From contig JADJDQ010000021.1 of NCBI GenBank assembly GCA_016702605.1, positions 682,001-746,000 on the forward strand: 64,000 nt of DNA. The letters are read 5' to 3'. The notes beneath the pieces are model-generated. The model ran no database searches, was not told the origin of the DNA, and saw only the letters and a list, made by a program, of their open reading frames with translations. Positions 7,773 through 16,973 of this stretch are shown here, in pieces. Source of the DNA: Candidatus Intricatilinea gracilis. Its GTDB lineage: Bacteria > Pseudomonadota > Gammaproteobacteria > Burkholderiales > Burkholderiaceae_C. The first letter of the stretch is position 1, and every line of letters begins with the position of its first letter. The translations under genes and the position numbers were made by a program.

Positions 7773-10165
7773 TCACAAGGGCATTAGCGTCACCGCCACA
7801 CCCGACAACACCGCGTTGCCCGACACCGGGTCGCGCAGGTTCTCGTCCAGCACGGTGTTGAGGTTGGCGCCGGGGCGCTCGGCCGCCACGCCGAGCCGCG
7901 CGCCTGGCAGGTCGTGGCCCCCGCCGTGTGGCACGCAACACACGCCGGGCAGCAGGCCGGCATCGACCGTGACCTCGACGTTCACGTGCCGGTCCGGTGC
8001 GTCGGCTCGGGCCAGGCGGGCGCGTGCACCGTCGACCAGGCCGAACCTGGTGGCATCCGCCGGGTGCAATTGCAGCGCGCCGCGGAACGGGCCCTTGGCG
8101 AGGGTGGGCAGGTTGTGCATCCAGCTGTTGTTGCTGCGTACGTCGCGCCGGCCGATGACGACCAGGTCCGGCGCCGGGGCATTGACGTCGGCCGCAGCGC
8201 GCGTCAGGTCGGCCAGCAGCGGCGCAGGAACGAGCTCGACCTGGCCGGTGGAGGTGCGCAGCGCACCGGGCAAACGCGGCTTCAGCGCGCCGAGGTCGAT
8301 GCCCGCGGGGCTGGCAGCCAGTGTCGCCAGGCACAGGCCTTGTGGCTCCATGCCGAACAGATCGCCGTAGGGGCCGGTGCGCAAGGCCAGATCCAGCCAG
8401 CGCTCGGCGCCGCTCAGGCCTTGCAGGGCATCGAGCACCATGGCGCTGATGGCCGGCGCGGACGCCGTTGCCGCCGTGCCTCGAAGCTGGGCGAACTGCG
8501 CCGCCAGTTTGCCCACCTCCTGCTCCAGCAGCGCGTCGTCGGCGGCCTGCACCTCGGCCCAGCTGCGCGCCGGTTTGCCCTGGGCGATGGACGCCAGCCG
8601 CTGCAGGATCATCCATTCACTCGGCTGAGCGGCCTCGCCTGCATCGAGATCATCGCCAGACGCAGCGCTTGCCTTGCCGGGCTCGAACACCGCCGGGCTG
8701 TAGCGTGCATGGTTGCGCGTCGAGAGTTGGGTGAAGGCGATGTCGTAGTGGCTGTCTTGCAGCGGTGATCGACCGGGCAGGATGACGTCGGCGTGGCGCG
8801 TCGTCTCGTTGACGTAGATGTCCACACTCACCATGAAGTCGAGTGTGGCCAGCGCGGCGTCCAGGCGCTGGCTGCCGGGGGCGGACAACACCGGGTTGCT
8901 GGCGATGGTGAACAGGGCGCGCAGGCGGCCGTCGCCCGGGGTGTCGATCTCTTCGGGCAGGGTGGTGATGGGAACTCGCCCAGCACCTCGGGTAACTGGC
9001 TCACGCGGCTGTGGTGCCGGCCGGTGACGATGCCGCGGCCCTTGCCGTCACGTGCGCCCGGGCCGGGCTGGGTGTTGGCGGCAAAGGCGGCCGCCTGCGG
9101 AAACATCAGCCCACCGGGCACATCGAGCCGGCCGGTGAGGATGTTGAGCAGGTCGATCAGCCAGGCGCACAGGCTGCCGTAGCTCTGCGTGTTGGCGCCC
9201 ATGCGACCGTAGACCACGGCGCGTGGTGCGGCGGCGAGTTCGCGGGTCAGGCGCACGATGTCCGCGGCAGCGATGCCCGAGCGGGCCGCGGCGACTTCGG
9301 GCGTGAACGGCGCGAGTGCCTCACGCAGCGCTTCCAGCCCGCCCGCGCCCAGGGCAACATGAGGCGCCGCGGCGCCAAGTTTCACCAGGCCATCAACGAA
9401 CAACTGCCGCACCATGGCGGCCAGCACGAAGGCATCGGCGCCCGGTCGGATGGCCAGGTGTTCGTCGGCCGCCGCCGCCGTCTCGGTGCGGCGCGGGTCG
9501 ATCACGATGAGCTTGCCGCCGCGCGCCTGCATGGCCTTGGCGCGGCCGCGGAAGTCCGGCACCGTCCACATGCTGCCGTTGCTGGCCAGCGGGTTGGCGC
9601 CGATCACCAGCAGCCAGTCGGTGTGGTCGATGTCGGGCACGGGCACACTCAGCCAGTGGCCGTACATCCAGCCACACACCAGCTGGCGCGGGATCTGGTC
9701 GAGCGTCGACGCCGAGAAGATCTGCTTCGTGCCCAGCGACTTGACCAGCCGCGGTATCGCCAGCCCCAGCCCCAGCTTGTGCACGATGGGGTTGCCCAGC
9801 GTGATGCCGACCGCGCCCTTGCCGTGACACTGCTGCACCTGGCCCAGGCGGCGCTCGATCTCGCCAAACGCTTCGTCCCAGCTTGCCGGGGCGAACTCAC
9901 CGTTGCGCTTGACGAGTGGTGCGCGCAGGCGGTCCGGGTCGTCGTGCAGGTCCTTCAGCGCCACCGCCTTGGGGCAGATGTAGCCGCGGCTGAACACGTC
10001 GTCGGCATGGCCCTTGATGGAGACGATGTGTTCGCGCCCGCCCGCGGCGTCGCGCGCCAGCTTGAGCTCGAGGCCGCAACAGGCTTCACACAGTGGGCAG
10101 ATGCGATAGGCAGTGCGGTGGTGGGTGCGCTGGGCGGCGGCGGTACTGCTGGCGCTGTTGTCCAT
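7773..10165 (-). pseudogene. Molybdopterin oxidoreductase, split by an apparent 1-base deletion
   Basis: Belongs to the formate dehydrogenase/nitrate reductase superfamily of molybdopterin enzymes, substrate unknown. The N-terminal part starts MDNSASS and has the [4Fe-4S] motif CPLCEACC plus the fourth Cys in YICPK. After SQLPEVLGE, around base 8968, the frame shifts: the same-frame continuation is nonsense, while another frame gives ITTLPEEIDTPGDGR, then the rest of the catalytic domain (VNETTRHADVILPG) and a molybdopterin-dinucleotide-binding domain with PHGGGHD. The span is 2,393 bases; adding one base gives 798 codons, exactly in frame. A read of GAGTTGCCC for the present GAGTTCCC would repair it. 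Either a recent frameshift or a base missed in sequencing. Confidence 0.8.
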
Positions 10166-10322
10166 GATGTGGGTCTCCGGGGTCCGCGTGGTGCGCGAGT
10201 CGACCACCAGTGTGTCGCCTGTGTCCGTCACACGTGCGACTCGGGGTCGAATGCCCCAACCGTGCAGCGCCGACAATCCTTCGCCAACCACCCCGTCCAC
10301 CCAGGTGAAGGAGACAGATTCC

Positions 10323-11183
10323 ATGACCCGTCGAGCCGACTACCGCCTTGCCCACCGCCTGCGGGTGCGCTGGGCAGAAGTGGACATGCAGCGCATCGTC
10401 TTCAACGGCCACTACCTGATGTATTTCGACACCGCCGTGGCCGAATACTGGCGCGCGCTGGCGCTGCCGTATCACGAGACGATGGAGTCGTTGTCGGGCG
10501 ACCTCTACGTGCGCAAGGCCACCGTCGAGTACCACGCCAGCGCGCACTACGACGAACAGCTCGAGGTGTGTGTGCGCTGCCAGCGCATCGGCAGCTCGTC
10601 CATCCTGTTCGGCTGCGCCGTCTTCCACGGTGAGCGGCTGCTCATCACCGGCGAGCTGGTCTATGTGTTCGCCGACCCGAAGACACAGACGTCACAGCCG
10701 GTGCCGCAGGTGCTGCGCGACATCCTCGAAGGTTACGAGGCCGGCCGCTCGATGGTCGAGGTGCGCACCGGCGGCTGGGACGAACTGGGCGAGCAGGCCC
10801 AGCCGATCCGCGCCGAGGTGTTCATCAACGAGCAGCAGATCCCCGCCGAGATGGAGTGGGACGAGGCCGACAAGATCGCCATCCACGCCGTGGCCTGCAA
10901 CCGCCTGGGCAAACCACTGGCCACCGGGCGATTGCTCGAGCATGTGCCGGGCACGGCCAAGATCGGCCGCATGGCAGTGCGTGCCGACATGCGCGGCAGC
11001 GCCGTCGGCCGGGCCGTGCTCGATGCCCTGATGGCCCGCGCCCGCGCCCGCGGCGATCGCGAGGTCTTGCTGCATGCCCAGGCCAGCGCGGTGGGTTTTT
11101 ATCGCAAGGCCGGTTTCACGCCGCGCGGGCCCGAGTTCGAGGAAGCCGGCATACGCCACGTTGAGATGGTGTGCGCCTTGTAG
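10323..11183 (+). CDS. Fused acyl-CoA thioesterase (YbgC/FadM-like) and GNAT acetyltransferase
   Basis: A 286-residue two-domain protein. Residues ~1-135 are a hotdog-fold 4HBT thioesterase: RVRWAEVDMQRIVFNGHYL corresponds to the catalytic Asp region of YbgC-type enzymes. Residues ~145-286 are a GNAT acyltransferase with RMAVRADMRGSAVGRAVLDAL for acetyl-CoA binding and VGFYRKAGF near the end. Substrates are unknown; linking thioester cleavage to acyl transfer on one chain is suggestive only. A clean AAGGAG lies 8 bases before the ATG, which settles the start. It is transcribed away from the molybdopterin oxidoreductase gene across a 157-base gap. Confidence 0.87.
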   Translation: MTRRADYRLAHRLRVRWAEVDMQRIVFNGHYLMYFDTAVAEYWRALALPYHETMESLSGDLYVRKATVEYHASAHYDEQLEVCVRCQRIGSSSILFGCAVFHGERLLITGELVYVFADPKTQTSQPVPQVLRDILEGYEAGRSMVEVRTGGWDELGEQAQPIRAEVFINEQQIPAEMEWDEADKIAIHAVACNRLGKPLATGRLLEHVPGTAKIGRMAVRADMRGSAVGRAVLDALMARARARGDREVLLHAQASAVGFYRKAGFTPRGPEFEEAGIRHVEMVCAL

Positions 11184-11216
11184 GTAGCTCGCCGGGTCGG
11201 GTCGGGCCGGGCCACG

Positions 11217-12080
11217 TCAGTTCGGCCAGCCGGGCAGCCGGATGTCGACCTGGCCGCTGAGGCGGCCCTGCTGATCGAAGCTGCGTTCGATGACCCGTGC
11301 GCCCACGCCACGCTGCAGCACCACCACCGTCGAGCAACGTGTGCCGTAACGGCCGTCGTCGCTGCGGATGAAGGCGCTGGACAACATACGTTCGATGGGC
11401 AGTGGCACACCGGTGGCGGGCAGGTGGTCGTCGCCGGCGCGGCGGTCGTCGGCCAGGGCGGCGAAGACCTGGTCGATCAGCTCGGCCGGCCGATCGCTGC
11501 GGGCGTTCTGCACCGCCTCACCCAGGCGTGCCCGCAGGGCCACGAGTTTGGGCCAGGGTTCGTCGAGCCGGCCGTTGGACAGGGCGAAGACATGGCCGCC
11601 GGCACCCACCACGATGGCTTCGGGCGCATGGCTGGCCGAACTCATCCAGTGCCAGCCAGATGCCATGCCCCGCATGCCCGTCGGCGCACTCCTATTGGCG
11701 CCGCCCAGGTCCGCAGCGACGAGGTTGTAGTTGACGTAACCGCGCGACCTCGCAAGGGCGTGCAGTGTCTCGACCGAGTGGTCGCCAGTCAGCCAGGTGG
11801 TGACCAGTTCTCCGCGTGTCGGCACGCCGGGCGGTGCGCCGCGGCCGGTGCGGATGTTGGTCAGCAGGGCCAGCCGACCGGCGCTGTTCAGGCCCAGCCA
11901 GGTGCCACCGCCGCGCAGATCACGCCCGGCCAGGATGGGGCGTGTTTGTGTCGCCGCGGCGTCGCCTGTGTTCCACCAGGCCAGTGGTGCCGTGGGGCGC
12001 TCGAAGAACTCGTCGCGGTTGGCACCCAGCACGAGCGCAAAGTCGTCATGGCAGGCAAGGGCGAAGGCGGCCAGGCACAT
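11217..12080 (-). CDS. NRDE family protein (TANGO2-like)
   Basis: A 287-residue member of the NRDE/TANGO2 family. The N-terminus MCLAAFALACHDDFALVLGA is followed by the family signature NRDEFFERP, and Cys2 is positioned as the likely N-terminal nucleophile of an Ntn-type fold. Human TANGO2 has been linked to lipid and haem trafficking, but the bacterial role is not established. It is convergent with the thioesterase fusion and lies 12 bases beyond ygfZ on the same strand, so the two are probably co-transcribed. Confidence 0.85.
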   Translation of the reverse strand: MCLAAFALACHDDFALVLGANRDEFFERPTAPLAWWNTGDAAATQTRPILAGRDLRGGGTWLGLNSAGRLALLTNIRTGRGAPPGVPTRGELVTTWLTGDHSVETLHALARSRGYVNYNLVAADLGGANRSAPTGMRGMASGWHWMSSASHAPEAIVVGAGGHVFALSNGRLDEPWPKLVALRARLGEAVQNARSDRPAELIDQVFAALADDRRAGDDHLPATGVPLPIERMLSSAFIRSDDGRYGTRCSTVVVLQRGVGARVIERSFDQQGRLSGQVDIRLPGWPN

Positions 12081-12092
12081 GGATGGATCGAT

Positions 12093-13127
12093 TCAGGCGT
12101 GCGGCTCACGCCCCAGTGACGCGTCCTGGGTGTCTTCTTGCGGCAGCGCGTAGGGCAGGGGCTGGCGCGTGAGCAGCGGGCCGCCTAGCGCGCCCAGGTG
12201 CAGGGTGCTGGCAGCACGGTCGGGCGCGTCGCCCAGGGCGGCGATCTTCATCTCGGCCAGCAGCAGCCAGCCACCCTCGACGGCGGCAGCATGAGCCACC
12301 TGGCCGGCGGGTTGGCCGGCGTCGCCGCTCCACCAGATCTCCTGTCCTGCCTGGGCTGCGGCGGCATCACTGCTGGCGCTCAGCACCACACCGCGGCGCT
12401 TGAGCTTGCCCAGGTAGTGGCTGCGTGCAACGATCTCCTGCCCAGGGTAACAACCCTTCTTGAAGTCGACGCCGCCCACCAGTTCGTAATTGAGCATCTG
12501 CGGCACAAAAGCGCCTACGGTGGCAGCCTGCACCGGCACCACCCCGGCGGTGATTTCGAGCGCGTCCCAGCCGGCCAGGTCGAGTGCGGGCAAAGCGGCC
12601 AGCATGGCGGGCGCCTGATCACCTGCGCCCAGCCACAGGTAACGCGAAGCGCCGGGTGCATCCGGCAGGCGCAACACACGCCCGCCGGCGCAGGCTGCGG
12701 CCGACCACGCGCTGTCGAGCACCACACCCTGGTTGCCGAGCCAACTGCTGGCTGACTGGCCGGCCAGACCGATCACGGCGATGTCGGCGCTGGCGTCGCT
12801 GAGTCTGGCCTTGGCGCGCAGCACGAACATGCTCAGGCGTTTGAGGGTGGCGGCCAGCAGGTCGGCACGGCAGCACAGCCACAAGTCGGGAGGCTCACCT
12901 GCGGCCGGGGCCATACCCTGGGTGACGATCAGGCTGGCCAACATGCGACCCTGAGCGTTGCAATACGCAGCCAGCCGCGCATGGGCTGGCGCAATGCCCT
13001 TGACGTCGTTGCTGAGTTGGCCGTGCAGGAAGCTGGCCGCGTCGACGCCCTGGGCGCGGATGACGCCCCAGTGCGTCAGGGTGACGGCGCCGCCGGTCGA
13101 GGATGGGTTTGTAACTGTGGGCTGCAT
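12093..13127 (-). CDS. ygfZ: Folate-binding protein YgfZ (Fe-S cluster repair)
   Basis: A GcvT-like tetrahydrofolate-binding protein that supports maintenance of iron-sulphur enzymes. The hallmark KGCYPGQE lies at residues 224-231 with the conserved Cys226, and the N-terminal barrel shows FLHGQLSNDV. Length 344 residues, near normal. The frame stays open for another 117 codons upstream, but MQPTVTNPSS was chosen because the upstream part is unlike the family and would overlap mltG. The 157 bases between this start and the divergent mltG start must hold both promoters. Confidence 0.9.
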   Translation of the reverse strand: MQPTVTNPSSTGGAVTLTHWGVIRAQGVDAASFLHGQLSNDVKGIAPAHARLAAYCNAQGRMLASLIVTQGMAPAAGEPPDLWLCCRADLLAATLKRLSMFVLRAKARLSDASADIAVIGLAGQSASSWLGNQGVVLDSAWSAAACAGGRVLRLPDAPGASRYLWLGAGDQAPAMLAALPALDLAGWDALEITAGVVPVQAATVGAFVPQMLNYELVGGVDFKKGCYPGQEIVARSHYLGKLKRRGVVLSASSDAAAAQAGQEIWWSGDAGQPAGQVAHAAAVEGGWLLLAEMKIAALGDAPDRAASTLHLGALGGPLLTRQPLPYALPQEDTQDASLGREPHA

Positions 13128-13284
13128 CGGCTCATTATCATCAGCGCCCGGGCGTGTGGTGGATGCCGGGACTTCGGGCATCACGCCCCCTGGTTCCACC
13201 GCCTGGTTTGTCGAGTTCGTGTCCTGGAGTTCACTGCGTGTCGATGTCCGAGTTCGAGTTGTCCCGTTTGCGCGGATCGCGCCC

Positions 13285-14394
13285 ATGAAGCGCACACCTT
13301 CGCGCCTGCCGCCCGCGCCCCGGGTCGACATGCCCAAGGGCATGAAGGTGGGCGGCTCGCGCAAGCTCGGCCCCAGGCGCAAACGCCCGAGCGCCCTGCA
13401 GTGGGTGCTGATGGTGGTGGTGCCCGCGTTGCTGGCGCCGCTGCTCGTCAGCGCCGGGGTGGTGTTGTGGTGGCTCACGGCGCCGCTGCAGCTGCGCGCC
13501 GACCAGGTCCAGTACAGCTTCGAAAGTGGTACCTCGCCGCGGGTGGTGGCGCAGGGCTGGGTCGATGCCGGCGTCGAGACCTCGCCGCGCCTGTTGTACG
13601 AGTGGTTCCGCTGGTCGGGTGATGTGCGCCAGATCCGCGCCGGCAGTTATGCCATCACCCGTGGCACCTCGCCGCGCGAGTTGCTGCGCAAGCTGGTCGA
13701 CGGTGAACAGACGCTGGCGCGGGTGCGTTTCATCGAAGGCTGGACCTTCCGGCAACTGCGCGCCGAACTGGCCAAGGCGCCGGCGCTCAAGCCCGACTCG
13801 GCCAAGATGAGCGACGCCGAAGTGATGGCCGCGCTGGGTGCGCCCCTGTTGTTGCCCGAAGGCAGGTTCTTTCCGGACACCTATTCGTATTCACGCGGCA
13901 GCTCCGACCTGGTGGTGCTCAAGCAAGCACAGACCGCCATGCAGCAGCGCCTGGACGCCGCCTGGGCACAACGCGAACCCGACGTGCCGCTGCGTTCACC
14001 CGACGAACTGCTCAAGCTGGCCTCGATCATCGAAAAGGAAAGTGGCCAGGCGGGTGACCGCAGCAAGATCGCCGCGGTGTTCCACAACCGGCTGAAGAAA
14101 GGCATGCCACTGCAGACCGACCCGACCGTGATCTACGGACTGGGCGAAAGTTTCGATGGCAACTTGCGGCGCGTCGACCTGCAGCGCGACACGCCGTACA
14201 ACTCCTACCTGCGCCCGGGTCTGCCTCCCACACCGATCTCGATGCCGGGCGGCGATGCGTTGCTGGCTGCTGTGCGACCGGCAGCGTCGCGGGCACTGTA
14301 TTTCGTTGCCCGCGGCGATGGCAGCAGCGAGTTCAGCGAGACACTGGATCAGCACAACAGCGCGGTCAACAAGTACCAGCGAGGCGGCAGGTGA
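13285..14394 (+). CDS. mltG: Endolytic murein transglycosylase MltG
   Basis: An inner-membrane enzyme that cuts nascent peptidoglycan glycan strands and so ends chain elongation. A basic cytoplasmic head (~38 residues) is followed by one membrane segment (residues ~40-64), a LysM-like region and the YceG catalytic domain. The catalytic Glu is probably E250 in LASIIEKESG; NRLKKGMPLQTDPTVIYG and the closing RPGLPPTPIS motif are typical. The start at 13285 gives 369 residues; ATGs at codons 16 and 20 are alternatives. First gene of mltG-tmk-holB-pilZ-tatD, an order also seen in Pseudomonas. Its stop overlaps tmk. Confidence 0.93.
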   Translation: MKRTPSRLPPAPRVDMPKGMKVGGSRKLGPRRKRPSALQWVLMVVVPALLAPLLVSAGVVLWWLTAPLQLRADQVQYSFESGTSPRVVAQGWVDAGVETSPRLLYEWFRWSGDVRQIRAGSYAITRGTSPRELLRKLVDGEQTLARVRFIEGWTFRQLRAELAKAPALKPDSAKMSDAEVMAALGAPLLLPEGRFFPDTYSYSRGSSDLVVLKQAQTAMQQRLDAAWAQREPDVPLRSPDELLKLASIIEKESGQAGDRSKIAAVFHNRLKKGMPLQTDPTVIYGLGESFDGNLRRVDLQRDTPYNSYLRPGLPPTPISMPGGDALLAAVRPAASRALYFVARGDGSSEFSETLDQHNSAVNKYQRGGR

Positions 14395-15092
14395 GCCGGT
14401 TCGTGGGTGTCGAGCAGGCCGGATCGGTTGGGGATGGCGACGTCGACGGTGGCGCGTCGGCAGGCCCGGTCGTGACGGGCCCCGGCGGTTGTTTCATCAG
14501 CATCGAAGGCATCGACGGCGCCGGCAAGACCAGCCATGTCGATGCCCTGGCCGAACGTTGGCGCAGCCGCGGCCTCGAGGTGGTGCGCACGCGCGAGCCT
14601 GGCGGTACACCACTGGCCGAGGTGCTGCGCGAGCAGTTGCTCACCCGCGAGATGGACGCCCTCAGCGAGGCGCTGATCGTTTTTGCCGCGCGGCGCGACC
14701 ACCTGGTGCAGGTGATCGAGCCGGCGCTGGCCCGTGGTGCCGTGGTGTTGTGCGACCGCTTCACCGACGCCACCTTCGCCTACCAGGGCGCGGGCCGTGG
14801 CTTCGATCTGAATGTGCTGGCTCAACTCGAAACCTGGGTGCAGGCGGGGCGTCAGCCCGACCTGACCTTCTGGTTCGACCTGCCGCCCGAACTGGCGGCC
14901 CAGCGCCGAGCTGCGGCACGTGACCCGGACCGTTTCGAGCAACAGGCGGTCGATTTCTTCGCCCGGGTGCGCGAGGGTTACCGCTTGCGCGCCCAGGCCG
15001 AGCCGCAGCGTTTCGTCTGTATCGACGCAGCACTCAGCCGTGACGACGTGGCCGCCCAACTCGCGGCGGCCCTGCAGGTGCGCGGATGGTGA
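14391..15092 (+). CDS. tmk: Thymidylate kinase
   Basis: Phosphorylates dTMP to dTDP. The P-loop GIDGAGKT lies at residues 40-47, followed by REPGGTP and CDRFTDATFAYQGAGRG, all characteristic. The GTG start overlaps the mltG TGA as GTGA. This gives about 30 extra N-terminal residues rich in Gly, Asp and Val compared with E. coli Tmk; a later start is possible but no better codon with a ribosome-binding site is evident. The 3' end overlaps holB by 7 bases. Confidence 0.93.
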   Translation: MSRFVGVEQAGSVGDGDVDGGASAGPVVTGPGGCFISIEGIDGAGKTSHVDALAERWRSRGLEVVRTREPGGTPLAEVLREQLLTREMDALSEALIVFAARRDHLVQVIEPALARGAVVLCDRFTDATFAYQGAGRGFDLNVLAQLETWVQAGRQPDLTFWFDLPPELAAQRRAAARDPDRFEQQAVDFFARVREGYRLRAQAEPQRFVCIDAALSRDDVAAQLAAALQVRGW

Positions 15093-16390
15093 AGCCGATG
15101 GCAAGCAGCTCGCGCGCTGGCGCTGCGGCGCGCGCCGAACGTGGCGCAGCGGCCGACCTCGCCCCCGAGCTCGCCCGCACCACCGGCAACGCCGACCCGG
15201 CGCTCGCCGCCGTGGGGGGGCTGCCCTGGCTGTCCGAACCACTGGCTGCCGCACTGGCGCAACAACGCGCTCACGCCTTGCTGGTGTATGGCCCCGAGGG
15301 CGTCGGCCAGTTCGAATTTGCCCTGGCGCTGGCCCGTGCCTGGTTGTGCGAGACACCTTTCGAACAACGTCCCGCCGCCTGGCGCGCCAGTCAGGCGGGT
15401 GGTGCGCCAGGCGTGCCCGGCCAGCAGCCGAACCGGCTGGCCTGCGGTCACTGTGTGTCGTGCCATCTGGTGGACGGGCGCAGCCACCCTGACCTGCGCC
15501 TCATCGTGCCCGAAGCCTTGCGCGCCATGGCCGGGCTGGCGGGTGACGAGGCCGACGACACGGCGGGTGAGTCCACCGGCGCGCGCAAGCGCAAACCCAG
15601 CCGCGAGATCAAGGTCGAGCAGGTGCGGGCGGCGCTCGATTTCAGCGAGTTGTCGGGCGCACGGTCGGGCCTGCGGGTGGTGTTGATCCATCCGGCCGAG
15701 GCGCTCAACGGCATCTCGGCCAACGCACTGCTCAAGACACTCGAGGAGCCGCCCGGTGATCTGCGATTCATCCTGAGCTGCGGCGCGCCCGAGGCCTTGT
15801 TGCCCACGGTGCGCAGCCGCTGTCAGGCAGTGCGTCTCACCCCGCCGCCACGCGAGCTGGGCTTGCGCTGGCTGCAGACGCAGGTGCAACTCGATGACGA
15901 GGACGGCGACTTGTTGCTCGACGCCTGCGCCGATCAGGTGCTGGCCGCGCAGGCGCTGGCCGCCGCCGGTCTGGGGGCGGCAGCCTGGCGCGACCTGCCG
16001 GTGCAACTTGACCGAGGTGACGCCGCGGCGCTGGCCGTCTGGCCCTTGCCCGAACTGGTCGATGCGTTGCAAAAACTCTGTCACGACCTGGCGCTGCAGG
16101 CCGTGGGTGCGCCGCCGCGCTACTTCTCGGTCGAATCGCTGGCCGCGCTGTCGAGTGCTGCCGTACCGGCTGGTGCGGCCTTTGGTGTGACGACCCGAGC
16201 ACCGCAAGGTGGGCCAGGCCGCGAGCCGATCGAGGCTGCTGCTGCGAGCCGGCAACACGAACGACTCACCCGCCTGACCGCCTGGGCCGCCGATCTGCGC
16301 AAGCTGGCTCGACGGGCCGACCACCCCTGGAGTGCACCATTGGCGATCGAGGCATTGGTGGCGACGGCGCGACAGGCCGTGTCCGGCTGA
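15086..16390 (+). CDS. holB: DNA polymerase III subunit delta'
   Basis: Clamp-loader component of the replicative polymerase. The N-terminal AAA+-like domain has an altered P-loop (GPEGVGQ in place of GxxGxGKT), as expected for delta', which does not hydrolyse ATP. A Cys cluster (LACGHCVSCHLV) forms the zinc module. The SRC motif region is seen in TVRSRCQAV, preceded by NALLKTLEEPP. An Ala/Arg-rich N-terminal tail of about 40 residues and a linker at residues ~155-170 account for the length of 434. It overlaps tmk, and pilZ follows. Confidence 0.92.
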   Translation: MVKPMASSSRAGAAARAERGAAADLAPELARTTGNADPALAAVGGLPWLSEPLAAALAQQRAHALLVYGPEGVGQFEFALALARAWLCETPFEQRPAAWRASQAGGAPGVPGQQPNRLACGHCVSCHLVDGRSHPDLRLIVPEALRAMAGLAGDEADDTAGESTGARKRKPSREIKVEQVRAALDFSELSGARSGLRVVLIHPAEALNGISANALLKTLEEPPGDLRFILSCGAPEALLPTVRSRCQAVRLTPPPRELGLRWLQTQVQLDDEDGDLLLDACADQVLAAQALAAAGLGAAAWRDLPVQLDRGDAAALAVWPLPELVDALQKLCHDLALQAVGAPPRYFSVESLAALSSAAVPAGAAFGVTTRAPQGGPGREPIEAAAASRQHERLTRLTAWAADLRKLARRADHPWSAPLAIEALVATARQAVSG

Positions 16391-16528
16391 GGACCCAGTG
16401 CGCCGCAGTTGCCGGGCTCGGCTCCATCCTCGCCAGAATCGCTGGCGCGAGCGGTCCGTTCTGCGGGGTGCCCGGCATGCGTAGTCGTCCGCCAGCAGGC
16501 TAGTCACGCCAGCCGATACACTGCGGGC

Positions 16529-16906
16529 ATGAACGATTTCGCCTTGCGTCCGGCGGGTGGCTCAGCCGCCCGACCCAGCGTGATCCAGCTGGTGTTTCGC
16601 GAAAAGGGTGCGCTGTATGCGGCCTACATCCCGCTGTTTTCCGAAGGTGGCCTGTTCGTGCCGACCACGCGCGAATACCGGCTGGGCGAAGACGTCTACC
16701 TGCTGCTCACCTTGCCCGACGATCCGCAGCGTTACCCGGTGGCCGGCCGTGTGGCCTGGGTGACACCGGCCAACTCGTCGGGCGGACGCACTCAAGGTGT
16801 GGGGGTGCGGTTCCCGGTCGACGAAAAGACCCGTGCGTTGCGCATGCGCATCGAGGAAATGCTCGGCACCGCCATCCAGTCGTCCAAGCCGACCCAGACG
16901 ATCTGA
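16529..16906 (+). CDS. pilZ: Type IV pilus assembly protein PilZ
   Basis: A single PilZ domain of 125 residues (VIQLVFREKGALYAAYIPLFSEGGLFV, then YPVAGRVAWVTP and GVGVRFP). It lacks the RxxxR and D/NxSxxG residues that bind cyclic-di-GMP, like the founding P. aeruginosa PilZ, which acts through protein contacts in pilus assembly. Position between holB and tatD is the same as in Pseudomonas and Xanthomonas. The start MNDFALRP was chosen over an open extension upstream because homology begins just after it. A terminator follows. Confidence 0.88.
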   Translation: MNDFALRPAGGSAARPSVIQLVFREKGALYAAYIPLFSEGGLFVPTTREYRLGEDVYLLLTLPDDPQRYPVAGRVAWVTPANSSGGRTQGVGVRFPVDEKTRALRMRIEEMLGTAIQSSKPTQTI

Positions 16907-16925
16907 GCGCAAGCAACTCCCGCCG

Positions 16926-16953
16926 CGGGCGCTCAAGGCGCCCGTTGTTTTTT
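16926..16953 (+). terminator. Rho-independent terminator after pilZ
   Basis: CGGGCGC, loop TCAAG, GCGCCCG forms a perfect 7-bp stem, followed by a T-rich tract (TTGTTTTTT). It lies 20 bases after the pilZ stop and ends 20 bases before the tatD ATG, so tatD may depend on read-through or its own promoter. Confidence 0.85.
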
Positions 16954-16973
16954 GTGCCGACCCAAGCTTCGCC

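Noticed and set aside
16409..16528. N-terminal extension of pilZ by 40 codons
   Set aside because: The added part is unlike PilZ proteins; the ATG at 16529 directly precedes the conserved domain.
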